33,648 bases of DNA, taken from positions 1-33,648 of the IMG/VR virus record IMGVR_UViG_3300006874_000055; one strand, written 5' to 3'. The translations under genes were made by a program, and so were the position numbers. The stretch is from a virus. The notes beneath the pieces were generated by a model, which was given only the letters and a program-made list of their open reading frames with translations, searched no databases and was not told the origin of the DNA. Positions 1 through 6,701 of this stretch are shown one piece after another; the first letter of the stretch is position 1; each line of letters starts with the position of its first letter.

Positions 1-314
1 GAAGGATGGTCTGTTCCATACTTCTTTCTGGAAGTCTCCCTGGATTTGGCTTTTTTGCATGCGCTTGAACCGCATGTGCCATACCTTTTCCTCTTCTTAT
101 CCCACTTCGCAGGATTCTCGCAGTAGTCGCATTGTTTTGGAATGAAACTATGATTCACCAAGTGCCATAACCTTTGGTAAATATGTGCATCTTCTGGAAG
201 AAAGGGTGTTAGATGGGTAAGTTCTGGCGCACAGCCGTATAGTAGAGACCTTTTAATAGGCTCACCTTTCTTAAATAAATTGGATAATGCATTCAAATCC
301 GAAGATAACTCCAT
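1..314 (-). CDS. Homing endonuclease N-terminal part (runs off left edge)
   Basis: The minus frame from the ATG at 314 stays open to the window edge (104 codons) and begins MELSSDLNALSNLFKKG. A zinc-finger-like module has Cys62-x2-Cys65 and Cys81-x4-Cys86, followed by a basic stretch ending KKYGTDHP. Cysteine pairs followed by K-Y-G-x-(D/E)-(H/N)-P-S is typical of the N-terminal DNA-binding part of phage homing endonucleases of the Vsr-like (EDxHD) group, known to sit between the halves of split-intein genes. The catalytic domain would lie left of the window, so the nuclease class cannot be confirmed. The gene is antisense to, and starts back to back with, the split-intein terminase half: its ATG shares the bases CATG (312-315) with that gene's ATG. 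Placement beside a C-intein is strong context for a homing role. Another zinc-finger nuclease type, such as HNH, is possible. Confidence 0.7.
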   Translation of the reverse strand, partial: MELSSDLNALSNLFKKGEPIKRSLLYGCAPELTHLTPFLPEDAHIYQRLWHLVNHSFIPKQCDYCENPAKWDKKRKRYGTCGSSACKKAKSRETSRKKYGTDHP

Positions 315-708
315 GATAAAACTCCTATTAAAGATATTCCTCTGGATTCTAGACCTGCTGGATAAAGAGGTTTCCAATCTAAACCCACCGGAAAGCGGGA
401 TAGAGACAAATACCGATTCTGGTAAAAAGAAGGTCATCTCTTCGTACCATTCCGAAAGACTTGAGATTTACGAACTGTGGTCTGGTAACGAGGTGGTATT
501 GAGATGTGCAGGTGATCACAGGGTGTTCCTACCTGGACTCATAGAAAAACATGTTAAAGACCTGGAGAAAGGTGACCACTTGCTGGGTGAATTCAACATT
601 GTTCCCATAACCAAGGTAACGAGATTGAGGATGAAGCAGCGGATGTTTGACCTCGGTGTTGATTCTCCAGATCAGAGGTACTACACCAACGGCATATTAT
701 CACATAAT
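313..708 (+). other. C-intein (atypically split) ending His-Asn before Ser+1
   Basis: The segment encodes intein block B (CAGDHRVFLPG), a KGD turn (DLEKGDHLL) and block F ending in RYYTNGILSHN. The next codon, TCC at 709-711, gives the +1 Ser nucleophile. Block A (the N-terminal Cys/Ser and G-D-T motif) is missing and no DOD endonuclease is embedded. Because block B is on the C-terminal piece, the break lies close to the intein N-terminus. This is the unusual split position described for terminase inteins such as AceL-TerL, rather than the common break before the last 35 residues. Length is 132 aa from ATG 313. The terminal His-Asn and Ser are intact, so splicing looks possible. Confidence 0.82.
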
Positions 709-2193
709 TCCATCACCACTGCCATTTACATTGCTTGGTACCTTTGTTTTAATACGGACAGAAATGTGATGCTTCTTTCCAGAGATTCATCCACTGTGAA
801 AGAGCTAATGGACAAGATTAAGGTCATCATAAAAAACCTCCCTTTTTATATACGCCCAGGCATTGTAGTCAACAATGTGATGTCTATGGCATTCGACAAT
901 GGCTGTAAGTTGGTAGCACAAACCACCACACAAGACTCTGGTGCATCATTTACCATTCACCTTCTGTATATTGATGAATTCGCCCTAATTTCCTCCTCAT
1001 TCCTCAATGAGTTCTATCGTACAGTATATCCTACTATATCTTCATCAGACATATCCCGCATCATCCTCACTTCCACACCTAGAGGACTCAACAAGTTCTA
1101 TGAGATTTACTCAAAAGCGGTGTATGGCCAAAACTATTACAACCCAATACGGATTGACTGGTGGCAGGTTCCAGGCAGGGATGATGCATGGAAGAAAGCC
1201 CAGATAATGGACTTGGGTTCCGTGGAAGACTTCAATCAGGAGTATGGTAATCAGTTCCTTTCTGGCGCCAACATTCTCCTTAAACCAGATCAGCTCAGGA
1301 AAACCAAGGCCAATGAAGTTGAATTCGTATTCAAACAAATACCAGCATTCGATGATCTAGAGCTGCCATATGGGCCACTGCTAGATGCAAAAGGCAAGGA
1401 ACTCAGTGCACCAAGGTTGACTTGGCACCCCAAATTTGAACTGGAAAGATGCAAGGATCAGCATCGTAGATTCGTAATAACAGTTGATCTTGCCTCTGGT
1501 TCTGAGGGTGACTTCACTGTTTTCAACATCTTCGAACTCACCATGTTATCGATGAAATCCATAAAGAAGTTGAAGTTATTCACTGAGGAGAAGGATTTCT
1601 TTAAATTCATGCAGGTTGGAATATTCAGATCAAATTCCACCAAGATACCAGAAGCATCTGTCCTGTTTTACCATCTGGTGGTTGACCTCTTCGATAAAGA
1701 AAACGTAAAGTCAACCCTGGAGTTGAACCATAGAGGAGAAGAATTCATTTTCAGGTTATCTCAGTTGTATGGGAAATACAACGATTTCGAGGAGGACTAT
1801 ACCTTCACAAAATACAGGCGCTCCATATCTAATGAAACTCTTTACCCAGGCGTTAACCTCACTTACAAACTCAAGGAAAGAGCTGCATCCAACATGTCCC
1901 AGGCAATCAAGATGAATCAAATAGTCATCTTCGAAAAAACCACCATAGAAGAGGTCATATCTCTGGGAGTAAAGAAAGGAGTTGTGGTATCTCAGATAGG
2001 AAATGATGATTGTGCGATGACAGTGATGCACATGGGACTCCATATGGACACCCTCGATGCCCAAGAATTCGTTGATGAATGGTTAGAAATCAATGGTGAT
2101 AATCCGACCTACAGAAAGAGGATAGAGAAAATGGAGGAAATGCTGGGTATAGAGGACGAAACCGGGGATGAGATGGCTGATCTTTACTTATAA
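313..2193 (+). CDS. Terminase large subunit, C-terminal half fused to a C-intein (T4 gp17-like)
   Basis: From the ATG at 313 (626 aa), residues 1-132 are the C-terminal part of an intein and residues 133-626 are the terminase motor. The terminase part begins SITTAIYIAWYLCFN, matching T4 gp17 just after the Walker A lysine. It then shows the Walker B segment LLYIDEFA (about residues 217-224), the coupling motif TSTPRG (about 253-258), and an RNase H-like nuclease with VITVDLASGSEGD (first catalytic Asp) and IGNDD near the end. The N-terminal half of the ATPase, including the rest of the P-loop, is absent and must come from a separate gene joined by protein trans-splicing. The enzyme would pump DNA into proheads and cut headful ends. 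A TTG at 280 could add 11 residues; ATG 313 is preferred, although neither has a Shine-Dalgarno sequence. The stop is followed by a late promoter for the next gene. Confidence 0.88.
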   Translation: MIKLLLKIFLWILDLLDKEVSNLNPPESGIETNTDSGKKKVISSYHSERLEIYELWSGNEVVLRCAGDHRVFLPGLIEKHVKDLEKGDHLLGEFNIVPITKVTRLRMKQRMFDLGVDSPDQRYYTNGILSHNSITTAIYIAWYLCFNTDRNVMLLSRDSSTVKELMDKIKVIIKNLPFYIRPGIVVNNVMSMAFDNGCKLVAQTTTQDSGASFTIHLLYIDEFALISSSFLNEFYRTVYPTISSSDISRIILTSTPRGLNKFYEIYSKAVYGQNYYNPIRIDWWQVPGRDDAWKKAQIMDLGSVEDFNQEYGNQFLSGANILLKPDQLRKTKANEVEFVFKQIPAFDDLELPYGPLLDAKGKELSAPRLTWHPKFELERCKDQHRRFVITVDLASGSEGDFTVFNIFELTMLSMKSIKKLKLFTEEKDFFKFMQVGIFRSNSTKIPEASVLFYHLVVDLFDKENVKSTLELNHRGEEFIFRLSQLYGKYNDFEEDYTFTKYRRSISNETLYPGVNLTYKLKERAASNMSQAIKMNQIVIFEKTTIEEVISLGVKKGVVVSQIGNDDCAMTVMHMGLHMDTLDAQEFVDEWLEINGDNPTYRKRIEKMEEMLGIEDETGDEMADLYL

Positions 2194-2196
2194 ATA
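2189..2196 (+). promoter_or_regulatory. T4-type late promoter TATAAATA
   Basis: An exact TATAAATA lies 17 bases before the ATG at 2214 and overlaps the terminase stop codon. It is followed by GAATAAAC and an A-rich leader without a Shine-Dalgarno sequence. TATAAATA is the T4 late-promoter consensus recognised by gp55, and a gp55 homologue is encoded at 19890-20762. Transcription start is inferred. Confidence 0.7.
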
Positions 2197-2213
2197 GAAT
2201 AAACAAAACAATC

Positions 2214-2954
2214 ATGAAAAGAAATAGACTTCCATTACTTGAAAATTACCACCAATACAACTTTGATCTTAGTGAAGATACGATAAAACTCCTAGCTGAA
2301 TCCCCAAGCACATTCCCAGACTTTATAGAGAAATACAATAGCCACTGGGGGTTATCTCATGAAGCTGACCACATCAATGTGACTTTCGCTGGAGACAATG
2401 CTAATCACAATCTTTTATCGCTCATATTGGAACGTTCGATTTATATGGGCAAGCATTGGGGAGTTAAACTGGATCACATAAGAACATGTTTGAAACTCTT
2501 GAACACACATTCAGATTGGGCAAGACTGGAAGGGGATTTACCTGAAATAAACCACATAGTTGGTGGTGGAAGATACAACTGTCTGCAAAATACCATCCTT
2601 TATTATCTCACTTTATTATCAAAAAAAGATGGTATCTCAAGAAAATACCTCACCACCATAAAGCTAGTATCAGAATTGTCAAGTGTGCGTGATTTTGAAA
2701 ATAAATGGACCAGATTCATGGAAATCAACTTCAAAAAAGATTCTGATTTGGGGCATTTTGGATTTTTCACCATGAGTCCATTATACCTGAGGGAATTCTT
2801 GTCTAAAATGGGTGTATCCCCATCTGTCATAGAAGATGTGGTGAAATGGGAGTGGAAGATTGGTAGTATGGCATATAGTAGGAGGAGAGCAACCCAACTA
2901 TCCAATGCACCAACAGGGTATGTGGAAAGAATGAATACCATAATAGGAATATGA
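2214..2954 (+). CDS. Tagged protein of unknown function, paralogue of 13433-14251
   Basis: This 246-aa protein begins MKRNRLPLLENYHQ, a variant of the RLPLFE leader found on several neighbours; the leader contains L-L-E, fitting the T4 prohead-protease pattern (I/L)-x-E. The C-terminal part (FENKW, then GHFGFF, then SKMGVSPSVIED) resembles that of the 272-aa minus-strand protein at 13433-14251 (FEQHW, FGFF, KDMGVSGNVISD), so the two appear to be diverged copies of one family. No catalytic motif, signal peptide or membrane segment is visible. The gene sits directly behind a TATAAATA late promoter, consistent with a virion-associated product. I do not recognise the family. An internal head protein is an inference from the leader. 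Confidence 0.85.
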   Translation: MKRNRLPLLENYHQYNFDLSEDTIKLLAESPSTFPDFIEKYNSHWGLSHEADHINVTFAGDNANHNLLSLILERSIYMGKHWGVKLDHIRTCLKLLNTHSDWARLEGDLPEINHIVGGGRYNCLQNTILYYLTLLSKKDGISRKYLTTIKLVSELSSVRDFENKWTRFMEINFKKDSDLGHFGFFTMSPLYLREFLSKMGVSPSVIEDVVKWEWKIGSMAYSRRRATQLSNAPTGYVERMNTIIGI

Positions 2955-3037
2955 ACATGTCACCAACCTTTAAACAATTCATAAAAGAACTAAAAGTGAT
3001 ACCCGTTGATGTCCAGTTGGATATGAATAGAATCTAG
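2951..3037 (+). CDS. Small 28-aa open frame
   Basis: This short frame begins MNMSPTFKQFIKELKVIP; its ATG overlaps the preceding stop (ATGA) and it ends two bases before the next ATG. The start resembles a leader (TFKQFIKE, an F-I-x-E pattern like the T4 capsid-targeting peptide), so it could be a truncated tagged gene. Tight coupling on both sides supports translation; no function can be assigned. Confidence 0.4.
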   Translation: MNMSPTFKQFIKELKVIPVDVQLDMNRI

Positions 3038-3039
3038 GA

Positions 3040-3525
3040 ATGAATATGCAAATTGATAGATACAGAACACCCTTGTATAAAATCGATGATCGTGTTCCCT
3101 CCATGGGAACCATCACTGACATTTATGGGAATCAATATGAGGTAGATGGCCAATGGTATGCCAAGTCTATAGTACACAATGCCTATTTTGACAGTCTCAT
3201 AAGGAACTCATCTTTCGAATCTCTCAGAGAAATCGTATCGCATTTATTTTCCATTGACCCAGATGAGGGTTACATGTCATTTGTCAGCAGGCTGCATAAT
3301 CATTGCACCGATGTTAACAAATACAACGATATGAGGGAAAGGTTCAAGATGCATGACAAGAAGGTGGTATCCAAATTCAGCTGGCTAATATCCAACGTGA
3401 CCTCTCTATTCAGTCGTTACAAAGACCATTTTCCCAGGACGATACGCGAGAACAGGCTACCATTATTTGAGCAATTCACAAAAGAAGGATATTCTGATCC
3501 TTCCAAAGATGAGTATAGACATTAG
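3040..3525 (+). CDS. Unknown protein with the leader tag at its C-terminal end (probable fusion)
   Basis: This 161-aa frame starts MNMQIDRYRTPLYKIDD and contains a small segment rich in Gly and aromatic residues (MGTITDIYGNQYEVDGQWY). Residues 137-146, ENRLPLFEQF, are the leader motif that begins other genes here, but in this case it lies near the C-terminus. After it the reading frame runs only 15 residues to a stop, while an acetyltransferase-like sequence continues in another frame (3509-3679). The simplest reading is that the original end of this gene was fused to the start of a tagged acetyltransferase gene, which then lost most of its body. Function of the N-terminal part is unknown. 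Confidence 0.65.
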   Translation: MNMQIDRYRTPLYKIDDRVPSMGTITDIYGNQYEVDGQWYAKSIVHNAYFDSLIRNSSFESLREIVSHLFSIDPDEGYMSFVSRLHNHCTDVNKYNDMRERFKMHDKKVVSKFSWLISNVTSLFSRYKDHFPRTIRENRLPLFEQFTKEGYSDPSKDEYRH

Positions 3526-3679
3526 AAAAGATAGGAGGAGACAAGGTATAGCGACTTCCATATATCAATGGGTAGAAGAATTAACCAAGGATACCGTGTA
3601 TCCATCCATGCCGCATTCAAGTGATGCCGAAGCATTCTGGAATCAGCCAGATAGAAGATTTGGTCCAAGTATAATTTGA
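3448..3679 (+). pseudogene. Remnant of a leader-tagged GNAT acetyltransferase
   Basis: The leader ENRLPLFEQF (3448-3477) is in one frame. The C-terminal end of a GNAT-like protein follows in another frame from the ATG at 3509: MSIDIRKDRRRQGIATSIY, then SSDAEAFW and RRFG. R-R-x-G-I-A is the acetyl-CoA pyrophosphate-binding motif A of the GNAT fold, and phage GNAT proteins often end in a similar Q/S-x-D-A-x-x-F-W...R-x-F-G. The front of the acetyltransferase domain is missing and the frames do not join, so this looks like a gene broken by deletion. A translated 56-aa peptide from 3509 is possible but would lack the full fold. Confidence 0.5.
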
Positions 3680-3745
3680 CCTATCGTCACACAAACGGAT
3701 GTGTTCAGACAGGCCACTATTCCACCTCGAAAATTGAGAATTGCC

Positions 3746-4129
3746 CTATGGCATTATGTCTGGATATTTGGCAGCAAAATCGGCAAAAGTCATTCTGGAG
3801 TTTGGTTTGAACAGTAAACTAAACTCTTCAAGCACACCCATATTCATTAATTCTTCTAGGAAGTAATCTTCTGATTTTAATACATCATCAACAGCTTGAG
3901 TGTATTCATCATAATCATCCATATCTTCTATATCATATTCAGCTTGGGCAGCAAAGAACGCTTTCGATGTGGGGTCGTTATGTGCTATTTCAACTGCCCT
4001 CCAAAAAACATCATTGTTGTTGGGGGACCATACACCACCAAGAAGTCTTATAAACTCTTTTCTGGCTTTGAAATAATCCTCTGATTCATTTTTGAAATTT
4101 TCAAATAGTGGTAATCTTTTATTTTTCAT
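3746..4129 (-). CDS. Leader-tagged small acidic protein
   Basis: This 127-aa protein starts MKNKRLPLFENFKNESEDYF, with the full RLPLFE leader followed by KNES. The rest is acidic and looks helical (EYDIEDMDDYDEYTQAVDDV), with no recognised motif or membrane segment. An exact TATAAATA lies 27 bases upstream on the same strand (4157-4164), so late expression is expected. The leader resembles the T4 internal-protein capsid-targeting peptide, with L-F-E at residues 7-9 of the product as a candidate prohead-protease site. Function is unknown; delivery with the genome is inference. Confidence 0.85.
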   Translation of the reverse strand: MKNKRLPLFENFKNESEDYFKARKEFIRLLGGVWSPNNNDVFWRAVEIAHNDPTSKAFFAAQAEYDIEDMDDYDEYTQAVDDVLKSEDYFLEELMNMGVLEEFSLLFKPNSRMTFADFAAKYPDIMP

Positions 4130-4156
4130 TTGTCGTTTTATGTTAACGGTTTATCC

Positions 4157-4164
4157 TATTTATA
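4157..4164 (-). promoter_or_regulatory. T4-type late promoter TATAAATA
   Basis: Reading on the minus strand, TATAAATA is followed by GGATAAACC and, after 27 bases in all, by the ATG of the tagged gene at 4129. The segment just before the start (ACGACAA) matches the leader before the tagged gene at 5940. Confidence 0.65.
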
Positions 4165-4242
4165 GATAATTCTTAAAATATATTGAACTGCCGCCATCTT
4201 TCTAATCATGGCAGGTCGCTGTTCCACCTCGGAGGGTGATTC

Positions 4243-5487
4243 TTACATATTAAAAGCATCTTTGTTTATCCAATGGGATACCATATCATCTTCCACCCAA
4301 ACATGTCCGAGAACTGTTTTGTGGCCATCAAGATATGTTCTTCTTTTATCTGCCAACCTGTAAATGTCAGACTTGTCGTAATCAGTTATCTTGATGTCTT
4401 GAAAATCATGGTGGTTTATTACCTTTTCCTCAAATTCCTCTGGGGACACAAGTTTGAATCTTGAATCGGACGGTAGGCTGCGTTGCACGTAGTTCAAATA
4501 TAGACCTCTTGTCCATGATTCGTACCTGCTGCCAGCAAAGCTTTCAAATAATGGTAGCCTGTTTTTCATTGCGGTGTTTTCTTTTTTCATCCTACCCAAT
4601 TTTATGGCTTTCAAAACTTCCCTAGAACCATTTTTCACACACCACTGCCTGGGTGTCATAAAGTCCAAGCTTTCTACTTTTTTACCAACAGATGCCCCCT
4701 TAGAAACCAAAAATTGTATTATGGACAATAATCTTTTTGTTTCATACACAGAAGATTTCACATGATCTGTGAATATGGTAGTAAGCTCCCCATTCACATC
4801 TTTAAATGTCTTGTTTATAAACGACCTGGATATTTTTAACGTTTTAAATAACCATTTATACGCTGCAAATGTGCATTGGTCATCGTTTGACAAAAAATCA
4901 AATTTTTCTTGATCTGACAGCTTAATGGATGCTCGTGGAAATTTTCTGAGAACCTTAATAGTGGCTGGAGTTCTCAGGGAAAATTTCATGTTAGTAAAAA
5001 ATGAGGGTATATTGGTGACATAAGGAGATATTGATTCTATGGTATCCCTATCAAAAAATATCATAGAATTAAAAAACCTATGATTAATTCCAGAATTTGT
5101 CATTCTTCCTTCATACAAAAACCTGGCCAGGGAGGCATACCCATAATACACCAGCACATAATGGTAAATAAATCCCCAAAAATCGCCTTCTATCTCTCCA
5201 TTCCAGCCCCTTGCTTTCATATTGGCGTACTGACCAAATCTTGCGTTGTTTGTGAGTGATGGTAGCCTGTGTAAAATCCAAGTGGTAAACCCGCTCTTCC
5301 TGGGTTTTAAAGAATCTACACTATGTAATTGTGATACAAATTTTTTGATCTCACCTTCGCTCATGGAAAGACCTATGAATTTTTTTCCACTTGGTGACGA
5401 CAACATACGCTCAGCCGCAGCATACATTTCCATGCCGTACGAATCCAATTTGCTGGTATCACCGCTCCACTTTCTTAAATCTATCAT
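4243..5487 (-). CDS. Two-module protein: ankyrin-like segment plus an internal leader tag
   Basis: In this 414-aa frame, residues 1-300 form one module and residues 307-414 a second that starts MKNRLPLFESF, the leader found at the start of other genes. Near residues 255-298 the pattern FLVSKGASVGKK followed by TPRQWCVKNGSREVLKAIK resembles an ankyrin repeat. The second module could be translated separately from the ATG at 4569, which has its own A-rich leader. No stop separates the modules, so this is either a fusion or an internal start. The gene starts 9 bases after the tagged gene at 5497-5940 and is probably co-transcribed with it. No enzymatic motif was seen. If the tag is a protease site, cleavage would separate the modules. 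Confidence 0.75.
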   Translation of the reverse strand: MIDLRKWSGDTSKLDSYGMEMYAAAERMLSSPSGKKFIGLSMSEGEIKKFVSQLHSVDSLKPRKSGFTTWILHRLPSLTNNARFGQYANMKARGWNGEIEGDFWGFIYHYVLVYYGYASLARFLYEGRMTNSGINHRFFNSMIFFDRDTIESISPYVTNIPSFFTNMKFSLRTPATIKVLRKFPRASIKLSDQEKFDFLSNDDQCTFAAYKWLFKTLKISRSFINKTFKDVNGELTTIFTDHVKSSVYETKRLLSIIQFLVSKGASVGKKVESLDFMTPRQWCVKNGSREVLKAIKLGRMKKENTAMKNRLPLFESFAGSRYESWTRGLYLNYVQRSLPSDSRFKLVSPEEFEEKVINHHDFQDIKITDYDKSDIYRLADKRRTYLDGHKTVLGHVWVEDDMVSHWINKDAFNM

Positions 5488-5496
5488 ATCTAAGTG

Positions 5497-5940
5497 TTAA
5501 AATGTTGGTCTCACCAAATCTGTGACCGGTTCTTCCCAATCTTCCCATTCATCAAGTTCATCTGGTTCTATATCACCAAACTCCATATGGGCAAATATAA
5601 GAGCTGCCATGGTTGATTTGAACATATTTTCTTCATTGCCCACCTTCACAAGTGTACCAGAGTAATAACCATCTTCTATATAAAGAAATATTTCTAATCT
5701 ATCAGACCTGTCCTCACTTTCGAGTTCGAATTTTAATGTTTTAAACCCATCTATCTTTTTGTCGTCTATAAATCTTACCTCTGAATCTAAAGCTATGTGA
5801 TGCCTGTTAATAGATTCAAGGTCATTTATGGCGTCCTTTTTCTTATATTTTTCATTCATTGACACACCTTTATTATGTGAAAATTCTTCAAATAATGGGA
5901 GTCTATTATTCTTTTTCATTTGTCGTTTATTCTTTTTCAT
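5497..5940 (-). CDS. Leader-tagged small acidic protein with duplicated start region
   Basis: This 147-aa protein begins MKKNKRQMKKNNRLPLFEEF and continues SHNKGVSMNE. Two in-frame ATGs exist (5940 and 5919) because a 21-base unit covering the A-rich leader and start codon is duplicated. The tag resembles that of the repeat protein at 17688-18695 (FEEFSHNKG against FEEMSHNSK). The body is acidic, ending in an Asp/Glu/Trp-rich stretch (DELDEWEDWEEPV). No known domain was recognised. A late-promoter-like AATAAATA is 13 bases upstream, overlapping the stop of the preceding gene. It is likely the first gene of a unit continuing into 4243-5487. Confidence 0.82.
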   Translation of the reverse strand: MKKNKRQMKKNNRLPLFEEFSHNKGVSMNEKYKKKDAINDLESINRHHIALDSEVRFIDDKKIDGFKTLKFELESEDRSDRLEIFLYIEDGYYSGTLVKVGNEENMFKSTMAALIFAHMEFGDIEPDELDEWEDWEEPVTDLVRPTF

Positions 5941-5947
5941 TTGTCGT
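5906..5947 (-). repeat. 21-base tandem repeat (2 copies) duplicating a start codon
   Basis: Two perfect copies, 5906-5926 and 5927-5947, read ACGACAAATGAAAAAGAATAA on the minus strand (one base over twenty is not exceeded if the final A is dropped). Each carries leader, ATG and Lys-Lys codons. The unit is a multiple of three, so the frame is kept and both ATGs can be used. Confidence 0.85.
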
Positions 5948-5952
5948 TTATT

Positions 5953-6693
5953 CTATTTATTGATGGTTATGTCCATCAGACGAATTTCTGGATTCTGTAA
6001 ATGAACCAAAAACTGTGGATAATCATGATACTCTCTGTTACATACATAAGCAGGCTCTATAAGAGGTTCCACCAATGGAGTATCTGACAGGAACTTTATC
6101 CAGTTGGATTGCTCTTCTCCATATTCAGAATCATGCAAAACCACTGCCCCATCCTGAATAAACATAAGAAAGGATTCAAAAATGGTGGGGTGATTATTAC
6201 TGATGAATGCGCACATCTGAGACCAGGGTACCACCACCTGAGCAACAACCCTTTTCCGATTGGTAAGAATTCGCTTGCAAATGGGATATTCCACACCGTC
6301 TATTGTGAGCTTGTGATCAGTGTGAAATAAAATGGAGCCATTTGAAGATTTCAGCCTCATTGTTTTCTCCCTCAAAAGCTCCGACATAACATTAGTTAAC
6401 CATTCTCTGTGATCCACCAGCTGGTAATAGATCATAGTTTTCACCTTTTTATCCACTGGCAGTAACCTCTTCCATCCTCTACCAGCAAATATGGTCTCCA
6501 GCAAAGCGACATATGCAGACATAATACCGCCTTTGAAATAGGCTTCAAGAAAGATATCTTCGAAGCCTTTCCTTGACATCATGTCAAAGATGGGGCTAAG
6601 TGCCCTCCTAGATGGTTCTGATGCAAGGGAAGTGTATCTCTTGAGGTCGGAGAGTATACCGTCACCATAAGAAGATATTGATTGTACTGTCAT
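5953..6693 (-). CDS. Unknown protein at the end of the replication operon
   Basis: This 246-aa protein starts MTVQSISSYGDGILSDLKRY. It lies 8 bases behind the UvsW-like helicase gene on the same strand and is probably co-transcribed with it. The sequence looks soluble, with no signal peptide, membrane segment or catalytic motif that I recognise. It lacks the RLPLFE leader. Its position suggests a DNA-metabolism or early/middle role, but that is only context. Confidence 0.8.
   Translation of the reverse strand: MTVQSISSYGDGILSDLKRYTSLASEPSRRALSPIFDMMSRKGFEDIFLEAYFKGGIMSAYVALLETIFAGRGWKRLLPVDKKVKTMIYYQLVDHREWLTNVMSELLREKTMRLKSSNGSILFHTDHKLTIDGVEYPICKRILTNRKRVVAQVVVPWSQMCAFISNNHPTIFESFLMFIQDGAVVLHDSEYGEEQSNWIKFLSDTPLVEPLIEPAYVCNREYHDYPQFLVHLQNPEIRLMDITINK
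5954..5961 (-). promoter_or_regulatory. Late-promoter-like AATAAATA box
   Basis: On the minus strand AATAAATA is followed by GAATAAAC and lies 13 bases before the ATG at 5940. It differs by one base from TATAAATA and shares the following GAATAAAC with the exact promoter at 2189. Confidence 0.5.
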
Positions 6694-6701
6694 GATGGAT
6701 T

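Noticed and set aside
3710-4231. 20-base near-repeat (3710-3729 and 4212-4231) behind two minus-strand genes
   Set aside because: Three mismatches in 20 bases, no hairpin and no third copy near the other tagged genes; may be chance or decay of a duplicated gene end.
5244-5265. RLPSL inside the 414-aa protein as another leader copy
   Set aside because: It lacks the F-E and flanking Lys/Asn of the leader and lies within a continuous domain; probably coincidence.
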